Shown piece by piece: positions 5,766 to 6,497 of a stretch of 6,497 bases of DNA (positions within the stretch are counted from its first letter, which is position 1; each line of letters opens with the position of its first letter). Under the pieces are notes generated by a model. It worked only from the letters and a program-made list of their open reading frames with translations. It had not been told where the DNA came from and made no database searches. This DNA comes from Acidimicrobiaceae bacterium. Its GTDB lineage: Bacteria; Actinomycetota; Acidimicrobiia; Acidimicrobiales; Ilumatobacteraceae. Location of the stretch: the NCBI GenBank assembly GCA_947490975.1, contig CANLHV010000070.1, forward strand, positions 1 through 6,497, read 5' to 3'. Made by a program: the position numbers and the translations under genes.

Positions 5766-6074
5766 ATGACTATGACGACAAATTCGAATGCACCCGCTTC
5801 TGCGACACAAGGCTGGAAGCCTCACGCCCTGGCGAATCCACACACGGGGCAACTAAATCTCAGCATGGGTGACACGGTGCGGTCAACGGTCGAACTCAAC
5901 GGCGTGGCTGTCGGAACTGAAGGCAAAGTTATCCTCGCTAACGGATTCAACTGGTTGCGATACCGAGTTCGATTTTCAAATGGCATCGAAGTCGGCGACC
6001 TCGATCAACGCAACATCGAACCAACCGGCAAGGCTGCAAAGCGACTCGCAAAAATTGCAAAACGCGCACAATAA
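5766..6074 (+). CDS. Small basic protein of unknown function with a KOW/SH3-like core
   Basis: I do not recognise a named family. The 102-residue protein has a polar N-terminal segment (1-33, rich in Thr, Asn, Ala) with no signal peptide. A compact beta-rich core follows at about 34-84 (MGDTVRST, then GVAVGTEGKV, then FNWLRYRVRFSNGIEV). The C-terminus is strongly basic, KAAKRLAKIAKR (89-100), and probably helical. The GDxV...GTxGxV pattern followed by a hydrophobic strand resembles KOW or SH3-like barrels, and with the basic tail this hints at nucleic-acid or ribosome contact; that is inference. ATG codons lie at 5766 and 5772, with no Shine-Dalgarno before either. ATG 5865, which keeps only the core, is a less likely start. 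The reading frame is open back to 5724 but that part overlaps tig. The gene is divergent from tig and is followed at once, probably with overlap, by the aminotransferase gene. Confidence 0.72.
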   Translation: MTMTTNSNAPASATQGWKPHALANPHTGQLNLSMGDTVRSTVELNGVAVGTEGKVILANGFNWLRYRVRFSNGIEVGDLDQRNIEPTGKAAKRLAKIAKRAQ

Positions 6075-6497
6075 CTCTCTGCGTCACCACTTTCCTGGCG
6101 TGAAGGATGGCTGGTCACGATTCGACGGCCCCGCTGGCACACAAATGGTCGATGTCGCAATAAATGCGATGACCGAGTGGGCCGCTTCGGGCTCGAATGC
6201 AAACACTGGTGGATACTTTGCTGCAGCCGATGCTTGCGACGCGCTACTTGAGTCGACGCGAAGTGTTGTCGGCGAGTTTCTCGGTGCAGACCCCGCAGGC
6301 ATTTGCTTGGGTGCGAATATGACAACGATGACTATGGCGTTCACGCGCGCTGTTGCTCAAACTCTGAAACCTGGCGACCGAATTGTCGGAACTCGTTTAG
6401 ACCACGAAGCCAACGTTTCACCGTGGCGCATCGCTTGCGAACTCTCGGGAGCAGAGCATGTGCTGACTCCGTTTGATCCGCAAACTGGTCGACTTGA
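6055..6497 (+). CDS. Aminotransferase class V / cysteine desulfurase-like protein, N-terminal part (cut by window edge)
   Basis: This is a PLP-dependent enzyme of fold type I. The first 147 codons are present. Recognisable stretches are HHFPGVKDGWSRFDGPAGTQ (11-30), the NANTGGYFA substrate-pocket region (48-56), GANMTTMTMAFTRAVA (86-101) near the PLP phosphate, and RLDHEANVSPW (114-124). His117 is in the position expected to stack on the PLP ring, as in SufS (EHHSNIVPW). The pattern resembles the cysteine desulfurase-like VC1184-type subfamily (TIGR01976, from memory), whose substrate is not well established. The PLP-binding Lys and the catalytic-Cys region lie off the right edge, so activity cannot be judged. 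The start is uncertain: TTG 6055 overlaps the preceding gene by 20 bases, CTG 6079 lies just after its stop, and ATG 5980 would overlap by 95. None has a ribosome site. It looks co-transcribed with the small gene before it. Confidence 0.88.
   Translation, partial: MQNAHNNSLRHHFPGVKDGWSRFDGPAGTQMVDVAINAMTEWAASGSNANTGGYFAAADACDALLESTRSVVGEFLGADPAGICLGANMTTMTMAFTRAVAQTLKPGDRIVGTRLDHEANVSPWRIACELSGAEHVLTPFDPQTGRL

Noticed and set aside
6005..6344. Minus-strand open frames opposite the aminotransferase gene
   Set aside because: The plus-strand reading gives clear PLP-enzyme motifs over the same bases; the opposite-strand proteins resemble nothing.

Overview
The window is a compact chromosomal housekeeping block. 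Six genes lie on the minus strand in the transcription order tig, clpP, clpX, folC, ndk, mreB, and two genes run outward on the plus strand from the tig side. The proteins read most like Actinobacteria. ClpX has a close actinobacterial core, ClpP has the ClpP2-type active-site surroundings, and the order tig-clpP-clpX-folC-ndk-mreB is the one I recall from Streptomyces, minus some genes. Base composition is nearly even rather than GC-rich and the spacers are short. Together with several sequence details this makes me favour an Acidimicrobiia (Ilumatobacter-like, possibly aquatic and streamlined) source. That placement is inference from memory, without a database search.

Minus strand, right to left: trigger factor (4342-5736) ends in a striking His/Asp tail. 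A 127-base spacer follows (4215-4341), holding nested inverted repeats and a possible promoter. Next come clpP (3585-4214) and clpX (2288-3565), 19 bases apart; folC (968-2272), 15 bases further; ndk (482-907), after a 60-base spacer; and mreB (1-479), 2 bases after ndk and cut by the window edge. Apart from the tig-clpP spacer, the spacing suggests one transcription unit. Trigger factor handles nascent chains and ClpXP handles regulated proteolysis. FolC supplies (poly)glutamylated folates, Ndk balances nucleoside triphosphates, and MreB opens the cell-shape genes that normally follow (mreC, mreD, mrdA), outside this window.

Plus strand: a small basic protein of unknown function with a KOW/SH3-like core (5766-6074) starts only 29 bases from the tig start codon, back to back with it. 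A PLP-dependent aminotransferase class V / cysteine desulfurase-like gene follows immediately and probably overlaps it; it runs off the right edge.

I see no tRNA, rRNA, CRISPR array, insertion sequence or prophage signal, and no convincing rho-independent terminator. There is no clear new multi-gene system here. The points most worth a second look are the His-rich tail and altered isomerase domain of trigger factor, a single clpP where most actinobacteria carry two, the missing valS, the dyad-rich tig-clpP spacer, a 14-bp tandem duplication that rewrites the folC 3' end, and the very tight divergent start region.
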